In this document: in pieces, positions 1-12,013 of the stretch
Numbering within the stretch: position 1 is the first letter of the stretch
Layout: each line of letters starts with the position of its first letter
Assembly (NCBI GenBank): GCA_013397795.1
Contig: VZTJ01004775.1
Coordinates: 248,001 to 312,000 of the forward strand
From: Orthonyx spaldingii
Taxonomy: Eukaryota > Chordata > Aves > Passeriformes > Orthonychidae
Direction of reading: 5' to 3'
DNA: 64,000 nt
Position numbers and translations under genes: made by a program
Notes under the pieces: generated by a model
The model's input: the letters and a program-made list of their open reading frames with translations, nothing else
Told to the model about the DNA's origin: nothing
The model's database searches: none

Positions 1-369
1 CAAAGAGAGACAGTTCATCTGTTAATGTGCATCAATTGTATTTCACACTTGTGACTAAATGTTTTGTTTCATATCAGTTTTTCAACTGATCTAGTAATTC
101 AATGAGCACCAAAAATGGGAATTTTTATGTGTGTAGGGAGAAGCTAATTATATCTTACTTCTAAATTCCAGCACTACTGGTGGTTTTTTTTTAACAAAAT
201 ACTCATGAAGTAAAACCAGTTTTGACTTTTTTGCCCTATGATATTTTTGTTTGAAGATAGCTTCACAAGGTATTTGCAGTCCACTTTTTCCATTATCTGC
301 CATTTTCAAGGAGGAGAAAAATCCACCTTGATTATCTTGAAAAGTATGTGATGAATTAAAAAAAAAATC
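1..369. other. Non-coding AT-rich sequence
   Basis: I see no gene or RNA here. The only long frame, on the minus strand, starts in a run of A/T and shows no recognisable domain. The stretch ends in an A-run immediately before the CR1 tail fragment. Confidence 0.6.
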
Positions 370-432
370 TAGAATCACAGAATCATTTAGGTTGGGAAAG
401 ACCCTTTAGATCAACCAAACTACTGCTTGACT
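370..432 (-). mobile_element. CR1 3'-end fragment
   Basis: The text agaatcacagaatcattt followed by ggttgggaaagacccttta is the reverse complement of the conserved 3' end of avian CR1 elements, which reads rightwards as (c)agaatcatagaat...gttggaaaagacct. Only about 60 bp are recognisable, so this is a strongly 5'-truncated insertion, as is usual for CR1. The inner boundary is approximate because the match fades after about 430. It has no coding potential. Confidence 0.75.
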
Positions 433-3400
433 GTTACATCCTGTAAATTGCATGGATGCACATAAAAGTAATGTGGAATCACAGGTTGAATTTTCAGAAC
501 ACCTCGTGCAGGGTTAGGAACAATGCATTGTAGAAGTATAAAAGGAGGAGCTGTTATCTTGTTGTTTTGATGCACAAGTCCTTACTAACCTGTGAAGTTT
601 GAGATACTTGGTTATACATGAGGTGTGACTCATGTCACACCAGAACACCAATGTTATTGTTGAGTTGCTGCTCTGACTTCAGAATGCTTGTGCCTGATTT
701 ATACCAATATAAAGCCAGAATTAAATCTTGTGTATAAAACCTAAGTACCAGTCAAACTACTAAGTGCTGAGATCTTGTCAAGTGATTGCAGTATGAAGTA
801 TATGAAAGCTGTCTTTTGTGCTCTATGTTGCTAGAAACTGAAAGCTTGGCACAGTCTGCAGGTATGTTTAAGTTTGGTTAAGGCTCTACCAGGAAAGTTC
901 ATATGTTAATTTAACATCAACATTTGTACCTACTTTCTGCAATTAGACTATAAAATGTTAGCCAATGAGGCAGTAACAAAAATATCAAACTACATTACGC
1001 TTTTGCTGACTTGGGACTTCCTCCAAGCAATCCTGAAGGCAGGGCTGCAAGTCTTCATTGCATCTCAGGAGATAGTTAGTACCTTTGCAGGATCAAAGTT
1101 GCTAGCTGTACTTGTACTTTAGAGTATAACATAAAAACTTGTCATTTTTGTAAGCTAATATAATAAATTATTTTTCCAAGCAATGCCAAGCATCTGTATT
1201 CATTTATGTAACATTGCCAAACTTTTATAAAGGCCTGTTTTATGTAATTGATCTTTTTTAGTTTTGTGAAATATAGATGTTTGATATGGAATTATGTTGC
1301 ACAGTTTTCTTCTTGTCTCTAGAAGCAATTGGATTTTTTTCTTTTGTTTTCTTTCTTCTACTATAATATTTGTTTAAAAACTAAGATGGTAGTTTCATTA
1401 TGAGAATAAGCAGTTTTCTTCAAAAGTATGTATTCAAAATACTTATTTAGGTTAAAGATTTGTTTACCATTAAAGGACCCAAAAATCTGGCAACGTAGTA
1501 TAGTGTTACAATAGGAGTGGGTCTTTACATTGGCCATTATTGACAGTTTTTGTAGATGTGTCCTTTATTAGGACAGGCTGTTGTGCCTATAATCTGTTAG
1601 AGAGTGTGAACAAGATTCATCTGATTGAACTTGAGTCTGGTCAGAACACATGCCTCCATCTAAACAAACCTGCCTTTGTAGTCAACAGGATCTGTGACAT
1701 CCTTCATCTCATCCCAAAGTAAGCAACCAGGGTTTGATCAAATTACAGTGAACTGCTCTAACTATATTGTTTAAATCTCCACTTAGTAAAAAGGTGAACC
1801 AGGCATCTCCCTTAGATGCTTATTGTGTGCTTTATAGGCACCATGTCCACCCACAGAGTGGGGTCTATCCATGTGCACTTTATCTGGATTCCAGGGTAAA
1901 TTCTTTATTACCTTAAATAAGAGACACCCATAGAGGCAGTGAAATGGGATGCAGTTAAACAAGCAAAGGGATTGAGCCATGACAGTATTTAATGAAACAA
2001 AAATCATTGTTGGGAAGTTCCACACAGCTAAATTTCTATGGAAGCATTTAATGGATAAACAAAGCCTTATATTATATTTTAAAATACAAATAAAACAAAA
2101 CCAAACCAAAACAAAAAAAGTATTGCATAATTCCATATAATGAAGTTTTCTTCTTCTGGTTTCTCACAAGCTGGCCAAAATACAGTTTCTTTATATACTG
2201 AGAAATCAGTCATTGAAGGCCTGTAATTATTTTACTGATTCCATTCTCCTCAATTACATATTCCCTTGCCTTTTGGAGTTAAGAGGTTTTGCATGTATTT
2301 TGCATAGTTTTGTGATCTGCAGTTGTTTTATGACAAACTTACTTTTCTTTGGACCATTTTTTTTCACTGATGATAGCTAAGTTGTTTCTTTCACACATGC
2401 TTATTCCTCTCTTCCAGCACAACACTTTTCCCCCCTTCCTGCTATCCCAGAGGCTCTACCACTATTGCTGATGGGCTCAGCTCTGGCCCTGACAATTGAG
2501 CCCTTGTGATGCAGACAAATACCCTACAGGCTCCTCTACAAGTGAAAACAAGTAGTTTATTCCAGTCTCCTTTTTGATACCTTCAGAATGTGATCCTTAG
2601 ATAGAATTTCAAAAGCAGCACATACTACTGTCTGGAAAAGGCTTCCTGAAAACTACTGCTGGAAGCATCAGTGGTTCTACAGGAGAAAGGATGACTGTGA
2701 AGACAAGTCAATCAACATCTCTGATGCTCTTGGCAATGCACACCACTACAGCTCAAACAACACTTCTCAATGGGTAAGGAAAGTAGGTTGATAAAAGGAG
2801 TGGACAAATTGGTTTAATAGAGATTTTAGTTGTAGTCTCAGAAAAATGCATTTGTTGTGATCTCAAATAGAAGCCCCAGCTGGTCTTCAATTACTAGTGT
2901 GGACCTTACCTTATGATTGTTTTATAAGCCAGGAACCCACTGAACTATAAAGTGATGGTTTTTCCTGACCTGACCCTGTGTACCTCTTGCTGCCTCAAAT
3001 TCAGGTATGAACTAAACCAGCATACAAGATTGGGCCTACAAAAGATACCCCAAAACTGGAGAATAAGAACAATAGACAATGCTGAAAATTACAATTTGGA
3101 TTTTATCTCAGGAGCTGAGAATTTTTAAACAGTCTGTGTACAGCAAAGTGCAAGCCACAATCAATTTTGTGAATTTTATATAGTAATTTTCAATAGTCAG
3201 TTTTGTGACAAAGCTTCCAAACAGGCAGTGATATATCTAACACTGAATCTAGCATAGACCTGCAACCAACAACAGTGATAGAGTGCAGCTTACAGTCCCT
3301 TGGAAAAAACTATGCTATGACTTTACTGAAAGATGGTCCCAATAATCCTCCCACATATATCCTGCCTAAAAATGCAGCGTTATTTCTCTTAGTTTATTGT

Positions 3401-4118
3401 AAACTCTGTTTTGTGGTAGAAATAGAATAAACTCAGCTTTTAAGACATCTACCAAATACAGGCGTAACAAAATTCGCTAGCGTAATGCAGGCTAGGAGGA
3501 TATATGTTCAGATTTTGTAGCCAGGTTTTAGTAATTTTTTCAGAGTTCCTAAGAGTTGTTCCCTTGACATCCCTTCTGTTGATCTTACCCTCAGGGCACA
3601 TGCAACCTTCCATTTCCCAAATCCTTTTGTCTTGTAATCCCCATGCAATGAGTCACATTTGCTTTATTTTTTTGAGACTGATGGGGTCAGGAAACTTTGA
3701 AAAACAGCAGGAAGATGACTTCTCCCCAAGGAATAACTGAATGTGCTTAGGCAGAAAAGTTTTCAATATGTGAGATGGGGCACCTGGACAGGAAGAACTC
3801 AGAATTAGGTGAAAATTGCAGAGAGGAGAGAACAGATACACAGCCGTACCTGAGTGGTGATGGAAGTGATAATTCCTGGGGACCTAGGAGGCATTGTGCA
3901 TCATTTGCTACATCTCAGAAAACCATCACGTTGATCTAAGACCAAACCTAAAAGAAAGGACTCATTTATGAGCAGGAGAAAATATTTTTAGAGATACTTT
4001 TAATCTTCCTCTGTTTTACTTAAACATTTGTTAGGACCCACCCCTGAGGCAGGGTAACTGAGGTTCTTGTTAATAGATTCATTGAGGTGCATTAGAGTGA
4101 AACGACACTGAATGACCA
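433..4118. other. Unannotated single-copy sequence
   Basis: About 3.7 kb with no gene or RNA that I can support. Open frames at 1540-1722, 1783-2136 and 3504-3740 have no recognisable domains and unremarkable composition. An A/C-rich simple stretch (aaaac-type repeats) lies at about 2085-2120. An older repeat too decayed to recognise by eye could be present. Confidence 0.5.
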
Positions 4119-4152
4119 GTGTGTGTATGTGTGCATAAATATATATATATGT
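4119..4152. repeat. (GT)n/(AT)n compound microsatellite
   Basis: Short alternating gtgtgtgtatgtgtg followed within a few bases by atatatatatat. It is a simple sequence at the left edge of the GC-richer block. Confidence 0.8.
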
Positions 4153-4199
4153 GGCAGGTTTATTTTGGAACAATTTGGTTGCAGTGGAAAGGAGGTATG

Positions 4200-5095
4200 T
4201 AGCCATTTTGGTTATTGTTTACAGTAATATAACAATACAGAAGTATAAAGATAGCACATAAGAAAATGTATAAGGAAAGAGAAAAAGTAGAAAGAAAGGG
4301 CAAGAGTAGACAGTGAGGGGAACCCCTGGATCCACAAACAAGACGTGATGCTATTTAGATGTCTGTAGGTTGAAGTAATGGTTGCTGTCTTGACCCATTG
4401 AGAGTGGGGGAGCCCATGAAACAAAAAGTTCAATGAGTTCAAAAGTTCAGTACATTCAGGTTCAAGTGGGAACACCCAGGTACCTGCCTTGGTGGGAGAG
4501 TTTTACACTGTCTGATGCAACACTGTGGATCATGCTTAATTCTTTAGTGGAAGGCCCCAGAAATGAGTCTACAGGCACTTCTGGGGTCTTTGATGATTTG
4601 TGATCCCTTCTAAGACATGATGGCTTTTTCTCACACCTGCATAGTTGAGCCAGTTGTGCCTTATTGGGAGGGATTAACACCTTCAGACTTCCGTAGAGAT
4701 GTCCTAATGCCTCCCCCGTGGTGGGGGAGGAAAATTTTACACCTGAGCCCCATAGGGAGGGAAGTTTTACACCTGAGCCTCATGGGGAGGGAGGACATTG
4801 GCATGATAAATAGTATTTTCACACTTTGAAGGATCTTCTGCTTATCAGCCTTTTCACCTACCTGGCTCAAATCCCAGCTTGTTGCTAAACGAAGGTTGGT
4901 TTGTTGTGATCATCCTCTGGTGGTGGCAGTACACCCCCTCTGCACCTGGGCTGTTCTTATGCAGATCAGAAATTTGGCCACAACACACCAAAACTCCTCC
5001 TCCTGTTTGGTTGGGGGGTGCAAACCTGGCCTCAGCAAAGCACCTGCTGCTTTTGCAAATGACCAATTGTTTAAGTCTTTTAACCTTTAACGTTT
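4200..5095. repeat. GC-richer repeat-like block, family unassigned (possible LTR-derived)
   Basis: The block stands out from its AT-rich flanks: it has many CCC/GGG runs (cccccgtggtgggggagg, attgggaggg, ggttggggggtg) and an internal 30-bp tandem duplication at 4731-4790. The same short words, such as ttttacac next to ggtgggag or gggagg, recur at about 4485-4510, 4665 and 4720-4795. This makes the whole piece look like an LTR or another dispersed element rather than unique DNA. I could not define TG/CA ends or a target duplication, so the boundaries and the class are guesses. Both strands carry frames of 65-110 codons here, which I take as a side effect of low stop-codon density in GC-rich sequence rather than as genes. 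Confidence 0.35.
4731..4790 (+). repeat. 30-bp tandem duplication (two units)
   Basis: Units 4731-4760 and 4761-4790 match at 26 of 30 positions. Each contains ttttacacctgagcc and ends in gggagg. All four differences are transitions. A third, partial echo (gggagg) follows directly after the second unit. Confidence 0.85.
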
Positions 5096-6743
5096 CAGTC
5101 TCTCACAACATTATAGAAGCCTTCTGCTCAGCAGAACTATTTACATGCACCTGTCCATTAATTTCTTTGTCCCTGTTCATTCCCTGGCAGCTATTCTACT
5201 CTGTCACCTAATTCTCTTTCCTGCTTCCTGTTTTTAGCTCCAGCCTCTGTCCTTGGAGGAGACAGGTACTCTGGTCTTCTACCAGAAGGCAGTTAATTAC
5301 TCAAAAGTTGACTAGAGATTTTTCTTCTTGATGTCACGTCCTTACTTAACATGCACATAATCATTCAGTAAAGAAGCTTCTTTCTAGTCCAGGGCAAATG
5401 ATATATTCCAGCTCCTTTGGGATCTTTCCAGTTAGACTCAGGAAGGAAACCTTTCTTGCTCATTTCCAGCTATTCCACATGTTCCATCACTGCCAAGTTG
5501 AAGTATCTTGATGCTATGGCTGCAGCTGTCACTGGCTGGCAGTAACCCCTGATTTAGCCAACTTTCCCCATACATTTATTGGCAAGAGCAGGGCTCAGAG
5601 CAAACTGCCTAACATGCAAATAGTCTGTTAAAAAGGAAAGGTACCTGAATGAAAATCAAGGCAATATTTTTGGGGAATGTAAACCCAGGAACAGTGGTAC
5701 CATTTCAAACAAAATTTAATCTAATCTAGAATTCTGTCTCTAGATATCAAGGAGAACTATTGAGAATTTTGAAAATATATGATGTGGGTTTTTAAGGGTA
5801 TGTTTCCAACATGTAACAATTTTCATTTCATGGAATTCCTGAACCTGTGGTGATAGTCTCCTAGTTAATGATAGCCTTGAGGTTTCTTTTTGCTTCTATG
5901 AATTTGTGCTGATACTTTTAGAACTTGTATGAATTTTATCATCTGTAAGAGTCCTTAGCAGAGTTCTGTGAGATATTCATGCAGTGTGGATGTGGTCAGC
6001 CTTCTGATTATGTCTCCTGCAAGGTTCCAATTCAAGTGACCTAATTCTCACTGTAGTAAGAGATGATTCTGCCTTCTGAAGACACTTTTATCATGAAAAG
6101 TGCTCTTCTAAAAATAATGTGGAAAATAAGAGATTTGAGTTGTTTCTTTCCTTGTCAGTTTCTGCTGTGGCTGCCTGATATGTTGCAAGTGCTTTAGCAG
6201 CAAGGATCCCATCTGGATGGGATTTTTTAACAAGGAAGAAAGATCTGTTGGAGTTGTTAGCTACTGAACAGAGGTTGGAATCTTCTGGTTTTATTCTATA
6301 GCATTTTGAAGACAACATGTGAAACAGATTCTGTGACCTTTGATGGAGGGTATGTCCCTTAGGCACAGCCTAGTTTCAAGAGAACACCTTTTTTTCTCCT
6401 GAGGAAGCAAGGCTGTTCTGCTGAACAGATAGACTGGCTAATAAAATAAATGAGACTAGCTCATTTGGATTCTCAAAAGGAACGGATGGACTGAAGACAC
6501 CTGGGGCATAGCAAAACTGCTTTCTTCAAAGTGGAGTTTCTAAATGAAGTTGGGAAGAATCAATGTTCCCTGTTCCGTCAAGTAGCCTAGACTAATCAGG
6601 TATAAATTAATAACTGTAACCATGTCTTTTTATCTCACAGTAGAAGATTAATATTTCATATTGGATTGTTGTTTTGTACTGGAATTCAAAGTCCATGTAA
6701 TCTTTTGTTGGATCTCAACAGACTACTCTAAAATAAGATCATT
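5096..6743. other. Unannotated single-copy sequence
   Basis: About 1.6 kb with no supportable gene, RNA or clear repeat. The minus-strand frame at 6091-6366 has no recognisable domain. Confidence 0.5.
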
Positions 6744-6812
6744 AAGAATCATAGAATCATTAAAGTTGGAAAAGATCTCCAAGATCATCAAGTCCAACCT
6801 TGTTAAATCCTG
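6744..6812 (-). mobile_element. CR1 3'-end fragment
   Basis: The text agaatcatagaatcatta, then gttggaaaagatctcc and catcaagtccaacctt, is the reverse complement of the CR1 3' terminal region. The match covers roughly 70 bp and then fades. The element lies on the minus strand and is heavily 5'-truncated. Confidence 0.85.
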
Positions 6813-9572
6813 TTCAGAAGGTACCATGCTACAAGGTGTTTCTGCAGTCTCCTAGATAGTAAATATCGTATTTACTGTGTTTTAAGATAGAAAGTTTAAT
6901 TCACAACTTTTGTCTCGCTGCTAATTTCAAAGCTTGGAGAAAGTGTGTTGCTCCATAGCAAAGACCCACCTAGGACATTACCCTGTCTCCAACATAGGTA
7001 AGGAATAAATTGCTAGATGAGGGTTTAGGCAAGTATCTGGCACTGCCTCCTCAAACTATTCTCCCAGCTTCTGGCAAACTGTTTCTCAGAAACCTCCTAA
7101 ACCGAAACTTGTAATTTTATTCTGTTTTTCTGGTTAGACATGTGTGGGGAGGCTGTTGCTTTTCTGAAGCTAGGAAAGAAACTTCTTCCCTATTATATGC
7201 AGGAAAGGAATTACTCTTTGTAGTACAGAGTACAGGCAAACCTAACTTTTTTTTTCAAGCATACAGAAAATTTAATCTGCAGAATAGCAGCCACTGCTGC
7301 ACATAACTGGGCTCTTAAATCAGCTCTCATCTTCTGCCTATCTGGAAGTGTTTTCATCCTTGTCTGATCCTGAAGGATCCACGTTTTTTAAAACCTAATG
7401 GTTCTGGGGAAGTCCATTGTTTTGTGGAATATAGGAGTGTTTCTCCTTTACAATTCCTATGACCACTGGAGTCTTGACCTACTTCTAGCCATGCCTGTGC
7501 TACAGGCAGTAGAGAGGTTATTGCAGGGAGGGGCTGTTCTTCACTGAAGTCGGTGCTGACAGCGGTATCCACCACGGTGCCAGAAGGACTAATGTGGGTG
7601 ACTCAACAGGGGTTGTTCTTCCATTTGTTTCAGTACTGAAACAATGTCACAGCAGGATGCTGGAAGCTGTACAGGGGATGAGATGTAAAAGCCTGCTTTT
7701 CAATGCTCCATTACTCTATTTAGTGCTTGCTTGCCTTCTCTATTGTGTATTTGATGAAGTTTTAATTATTATTTATTATATTGTTAATGCTACATGCCAA
7801 ACACTGTGGATGCAATGAAGATGGTTGGTAAATAAAATAATGAGTATTATGCTTGAGAATAATGGCCCCTTGCACAGTGAATGGCATGAGTGAGCTGGTA
7901 CTTCTACCAAATGTTTTACTATTCATAGTCTTTCTGTATCTTTTCTTCCTATGTGCCAAGTCTGTAATTAAACGTGCTCTCTTGTTTCTCATGGTAGATA
8001 AGGAGTTACATCTACTCTGAATTTTCATTTTAATTTCCAGGTATGTAGAGTGTCATGACCAAAGCTGCAAACCTGTGGCCAAACCAGAAAGAATCCTGGT
8101 CCCAAGTCTCCTTGCTTTATCTGAAAGACTCTGCAGTAATCTATTCAAGGTATTTATGGGTAAAGGTCTTTATCTGCACTAAAAATTACATTAAATAATC
8201 TAACAAGTTGCCTTTGCTAGTAGGCTGAGCAGAAAAAGAGTGCAGTGGCACTTTTTTCATCACAAAATGTAAGATATCAGTCTACTCTCCAGTTCTGAAT
8301 TTTTTAGAACTGGCAGGAGCCTTGAATTATGTCTGTAGATTTTGCTTTGCTAAGTTTGTATAAGTGAGCAGTTGAGGTAGCAGCCATGCCAAGCACAGAG
8401 GAGAATTAGATATCAGCTGGGGGAATTGGGAATAAATCAACACAGGAAGACCTTGAAAGCAAATGCACGAGTCACGGAAGGGAAAAAAATACTTCAAAAG
8501 GCAGGAGCCTGTGATTGTTTACAGCTGTCAGGAAACATCGATCCTGCTCCCAACCTTCTTTGCTGTTTAAGGAAAGAAAATAAATATGAAGAATATAATT
8601 TTAATTGTATAAAATAACACGCCAGGGAAGTAGGCCATGCCAGGGCCTATTCTGTATCTAATATTTCACATGATTTGCTTGCTGCCCTGGCTGAGAGCTG
8701 CTATACATGCCTGTCATGTGAACTGCAGTTCCCCAAGGCTTTGGGATTGTTCAGTTTTGTGCCATAGCACTCTGTTGCTGTTGCTTTAAACCTGATTAAT
8801 CAATTGGAAGTTGAGTTGATTTAGTACTTCAGGTACCAGCATAAAATTAATGGTTGCAGTAACTTGTTCAGGGTTTTTCCTCAGTAAATATTGCCTTATT
8901 CTCCCTGTTGTCTTTGAAGACAGGCGAAGAACAATAGGTTAAAGTTCAGTATAACTCTCTTTTATTAAGCTCTGGAAACTCAGATGCAAATGGGGGGGAC
9001 AGAAATTGGGTATAAATTACCCCTCCCAAAGAAATCTCCAGGCAGTGTTGGAACAGGTACTTCAGCTGTGAAGACATGCAAAATTGCTTGTGTTTTGTTC
9101 ACCTTCCAGCTAGGAAAATGGTCTCCCCCCCTTAACAACAGCAGCAACAAAAAAATACAAACAAACAAAAAAATCAAGGGAACGATTGAGGTCTGCCCAA
9201 GTAAGAGCAAATACCTTTCTGTTCCTCCTTGGGGCTGCCTGTCATGGCTGTAGTTGAGTGTCCCGCTACCCTGGAGGGAGTTCAGAGCATAATCCGTAGT
9301 ACAACCTGAGAAGAGGAAGGGGACCTGGGGAGGCAGCACACTCCTGCTGCTATGCCAAAATGCCACAGAGCACTACTGTGTTTGCTGTGCCTCCAGCTCA
9401 GAGAGGAAGTTTTGTTTCATCTGTTCTGGCAACTTCACAGTTTCCCTTCTAAGCTCCTGAAACTGAGCTGTGGCCGTGTCACATGAGATGCAAAGGGCAG
9501 GAAAAACTGGGTTGGGATCAACAGCAAAAAAATCCGAAAACACAAGTGAAGCTAAAGCACTACCAAGCGTTT
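6813..9572. other. Unannotated single-copy sequence
   Basis: About 2.8 kb with no supportable gene. A minus-strand frame at 8980-9366 (128 codons) owes part of its length to a low-complexity run of Leu/Phe codons opposite an A/C-rich stretch at 9129-9178, and has no recognisable domain. The plus-strand frame over the same bases is equally featureless. Confidence 0.5.
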
Positions 9573-9613
9573 AAATCATAGAATCATGAAGATTGGAAAA
9601 AATCCTGTCCTTT
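9573..9613 (-). mobile_element. Very short CR1 3'-end fragment
   Basis: The text aaatcatagaatcatgaag, then attggaaaaaatcctgtcc, matches the reverse complement of the CR1 3' end over about 40 bp. It is the smallest of the CR1 tails in the window and is called only because it matches the same conserved core as the two larger tails. Confidence 0.6.
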
Positions 9614-11240
9614 GCATAGGTGCAGGAGATAAAAATCAGCAGTCAGAAAAGAAAAGCTGCTCCAAGACAACAGAAAGTGTGCCATTGGGATAGACTACCA
9701 AGAAGCCCTTTGGCCTTCTCTTGGGAAAGCTGTCCATGCCTAAACCTACCCTACAGTGATGGAGGCAAGGACAAGAAAGTACAGAGCTATTGCCTCTGGA
9801 AAACAAATACCCTTTTCTAACCCTGTCCACTCTTGCCTCTCCCTGTTGACAAAAGGAAAAGGCAACAGAGTGTATGTAAAGCTCTTTGTGGTGCAAATTA
9901 ATAAAATGGCTACATTAGTGGGTCAGACTCTGTTTTGATTTTCAAGGATAGTGGTATGGATTTTAGAGCCTCAGGTTACTGATAGCACAATATTAGTATG
10001 TTTTAAATCCTGGGTTTGTCATACAGATTTAGCACATCTAGTGAACAGAACTAAACAAACCCAAATAATCCCAGGGGTTCATGTGGGACAATGTCTCAGC
10101 TTCAGATGTTTCAAACTTGGGGTGTTCATTTCCTTTAATGATGGTCTCCAAAGGTCTGCAGTTCAAAGGCAAAAAAAAGCTTAGCATTTGCAGTTAAATA
10201 ACACAGTGTCCTGTTTATTCTATTGGTGATGGTGATCCAGGCGCTTGTATCATTCTTTCTATCAGACTTTGACACTTGGATGTCTGTTGTTGGATTGGCT
10301 GATAGTTACAAAAGGCTATTGCTTCAGTCATTGCTTGAAACACTGGAATGAAGCCTGGCCCTCTTGGACATTTTAAGTAGCTGGTTTATTTGTCTTTCCA
10401 AAGCAATTTATCTAAATAGGCCAACACAATCAAATTACATGGGACTCTAAATACATTCCACTCCCCAGTCTGACATCTTAATTAGAACTTTTAAAAAATA
10501 ATGATTACCTTTTGGCTCCCAAAATTTCACTAACCTTTCTTAAAAATTGGCCAGTGAATATCACTAGCAGCCACACAAAACTATTTGTTTTTTAAAGTTG
10601 ATCAGACTTTCCATTGGCATATATCCTGGCAAAAAAAAGAAAAAAGAAAACTGCAAAAAGAAATACAATTTCTGCTGGTTCAAAAGCACAAAAACAGGGG
10701 ATAACTGATAATTCCAGTTGTAATCTTTATCTTGCATAAAACCTTTTTTATCCATCTTTGTTTAAAATACTGCCTTATAAAAATATTTATTTTCCAATAT
10801 AGTGTAACATACTTGTGTTGCACAATATTGTGAGTAATTTTAAATACCACAATGATTGCATTGGCTTTTCCATGCTGCTTCCAAATTTTTTTGCCTCAGG
10901 GACTGTGTAAGTGGGGCTGTTGCTGTTAAGTGTCATTTTGAGTTTTTCTGTATTCATTTATAAATTGCCTCTGTATTCATTTATAAATTGCCTCCTGTGC
11001 CTCAATGTGGACTATCATCTGTGACTGAAGGCAGATAACTATCTACTCAGAAAGAGACATTGGAGTGCATGAAAAACAAACAGCATCAAAGCTCAGAGAT
11101 GAGGATTTAACAAGGTGCTAGCTAGCATTACTGCCTCCTTTAGCTTTCTGTGGGTTGTTAAAGTGAAATAAATGTTAGGCCCCTTAGAAACTTCTTGAAT
11201 GCACAGTCAACTAATTTACACCAATCTTTCAAATAAAACA
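9614..11240. other. Unannotated single-copy sequence
   Basis: About 1.6 kb without a supportable gene or RNA. It contains the perfect 23-bp duplication listed separately. The plus-strand frames at 9756-9938 and 9951-10184 have no recognisable features. Confidence 0.5.
10948..10993. repeat. Perfect 23-bp tandem duplication
   Basis: Bases 10948-10970 and 10971-10993 are identical and directly adjacent. Each begins ctgtattcatttataaattg. The lack of any difference suggests a recent replication-slippage event or an assembly artefact. Confidence 0.95.
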
Positions 11241-11242
11241 AA

Positions 11243-12013
11243 CACCACTGATTCTGCACCTAGGATGGGGCAACCCTGAATGTTTACACAGACTGGGGCA
11301 AGAGAGGCTGGAAAGCAGTGCCAGGGAAAGGGACCTGGGGATCCTGGTTGATGGAAAGTTGAACATGAGCCAGCAGTGCCCTGGCAGCCAAGAGGGCCAA
11401 CCCTGTCCTGGGGGGCATCAGGCACAGCATCGCCAGCCAGGCAAGGGAGGGGATTGTCCTGCTCTGCTCTGCACTGGGGTGGCCTCACCTTGAATATTGT
11501 GTGCAGTTTTGGGCACCACAACGTAAGGATATAAAGCTATTAGAGAGTGTCCAAAGGAGGGCCTTGAGGATGGTGAAGTGTCTTGAGGCAAAGCCGTGTG
11601 AGGAGCAGCTGAGGTCACTTGGTCTGTTCAGCCTGGAGAAGAGGAGACTGAGAGGAGGCCTCATTGCAGTCAACAACTTCTTCATGAGGAGAAGAAGAGG
11701 AGCAGACACTGATCTCTTCTCTCTGGTGACCAGTGACAGGACCCAAGGGAATGGCCTGAAGCTGTGTCAGGGGAGCTTTAAGTTGGTTATCAGGAAAATG
11801 TTCTTCATCCAGAGAGTGGTTGGGCACTGGAACAGGCTCCCCAGGGAAGTGATCACAGCACCAAGCCTGACAGAGTTCAAGAGACATTTGGACAGTACTC
11901 TAGGGCACATAGTGTGATTCTTGGGGATGGTGCTGTGCAGGACCAGGAGTTTTACTAAATGGTGCTTTGGGTCCCTTCCAACTCAGAATATTCAGTTATT
12001 CTGTGATTCTGTG
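11243..12013 (+). mobile_element. CR1 LINE, 5'-truncated copy (ORF2 C-terminal part and 3' end)
   Basis: This is a 5'-truncated CR1 non-LTR retrotransposon. CR1 ORF2 encodes an endonuclease and reverse transcriptase that copy the element's RNA directly into the genome; only the region after the polymerase core is present here. Readable landmarks are the cctggttgatgg and gccagcagtgccctggc blocks, then YCVQFWAPQ (about 11490-11516), LFSLEKRRLRGG (about 11627-11662), SDRTQGNG (about 11734-11757) and HWNRLPREV (about 11825-11851). The 3' end is typical: gggtcccttccaactcag followed by two ATTCTGTG units at 11998-12013 and no poly-A. Compared with the usual CR1 reading, the block around 11377 lacks two bases, which shifts the frame. 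Downstream of that the frame is open to the stop at 11915-11917. The copy cannot be autonomous. It resembles the minus-strand copy at 42.65 kb closely enough to be the same or a sister subfamily. Confidence 0.95.

Noticed and set aside
4855..4875. B-box-like sequence (ggctcaaatccc) suggesting a tRNA or tRNA-SINE
   Set aside because: There is no A box at the proper distance and no cloverleaf pairing, and the word lies inside the GC-richer repeat-like block.
8980..9366. 128-codon minus-strand frame with a hydrophobic Leu/Phe run resembling a membrane segment
   Set aside because: The hydrophobic run is just the translation opposite an A/C-rich simple stretch at 9129-9178, and the opposite strand is also open over the same bases.
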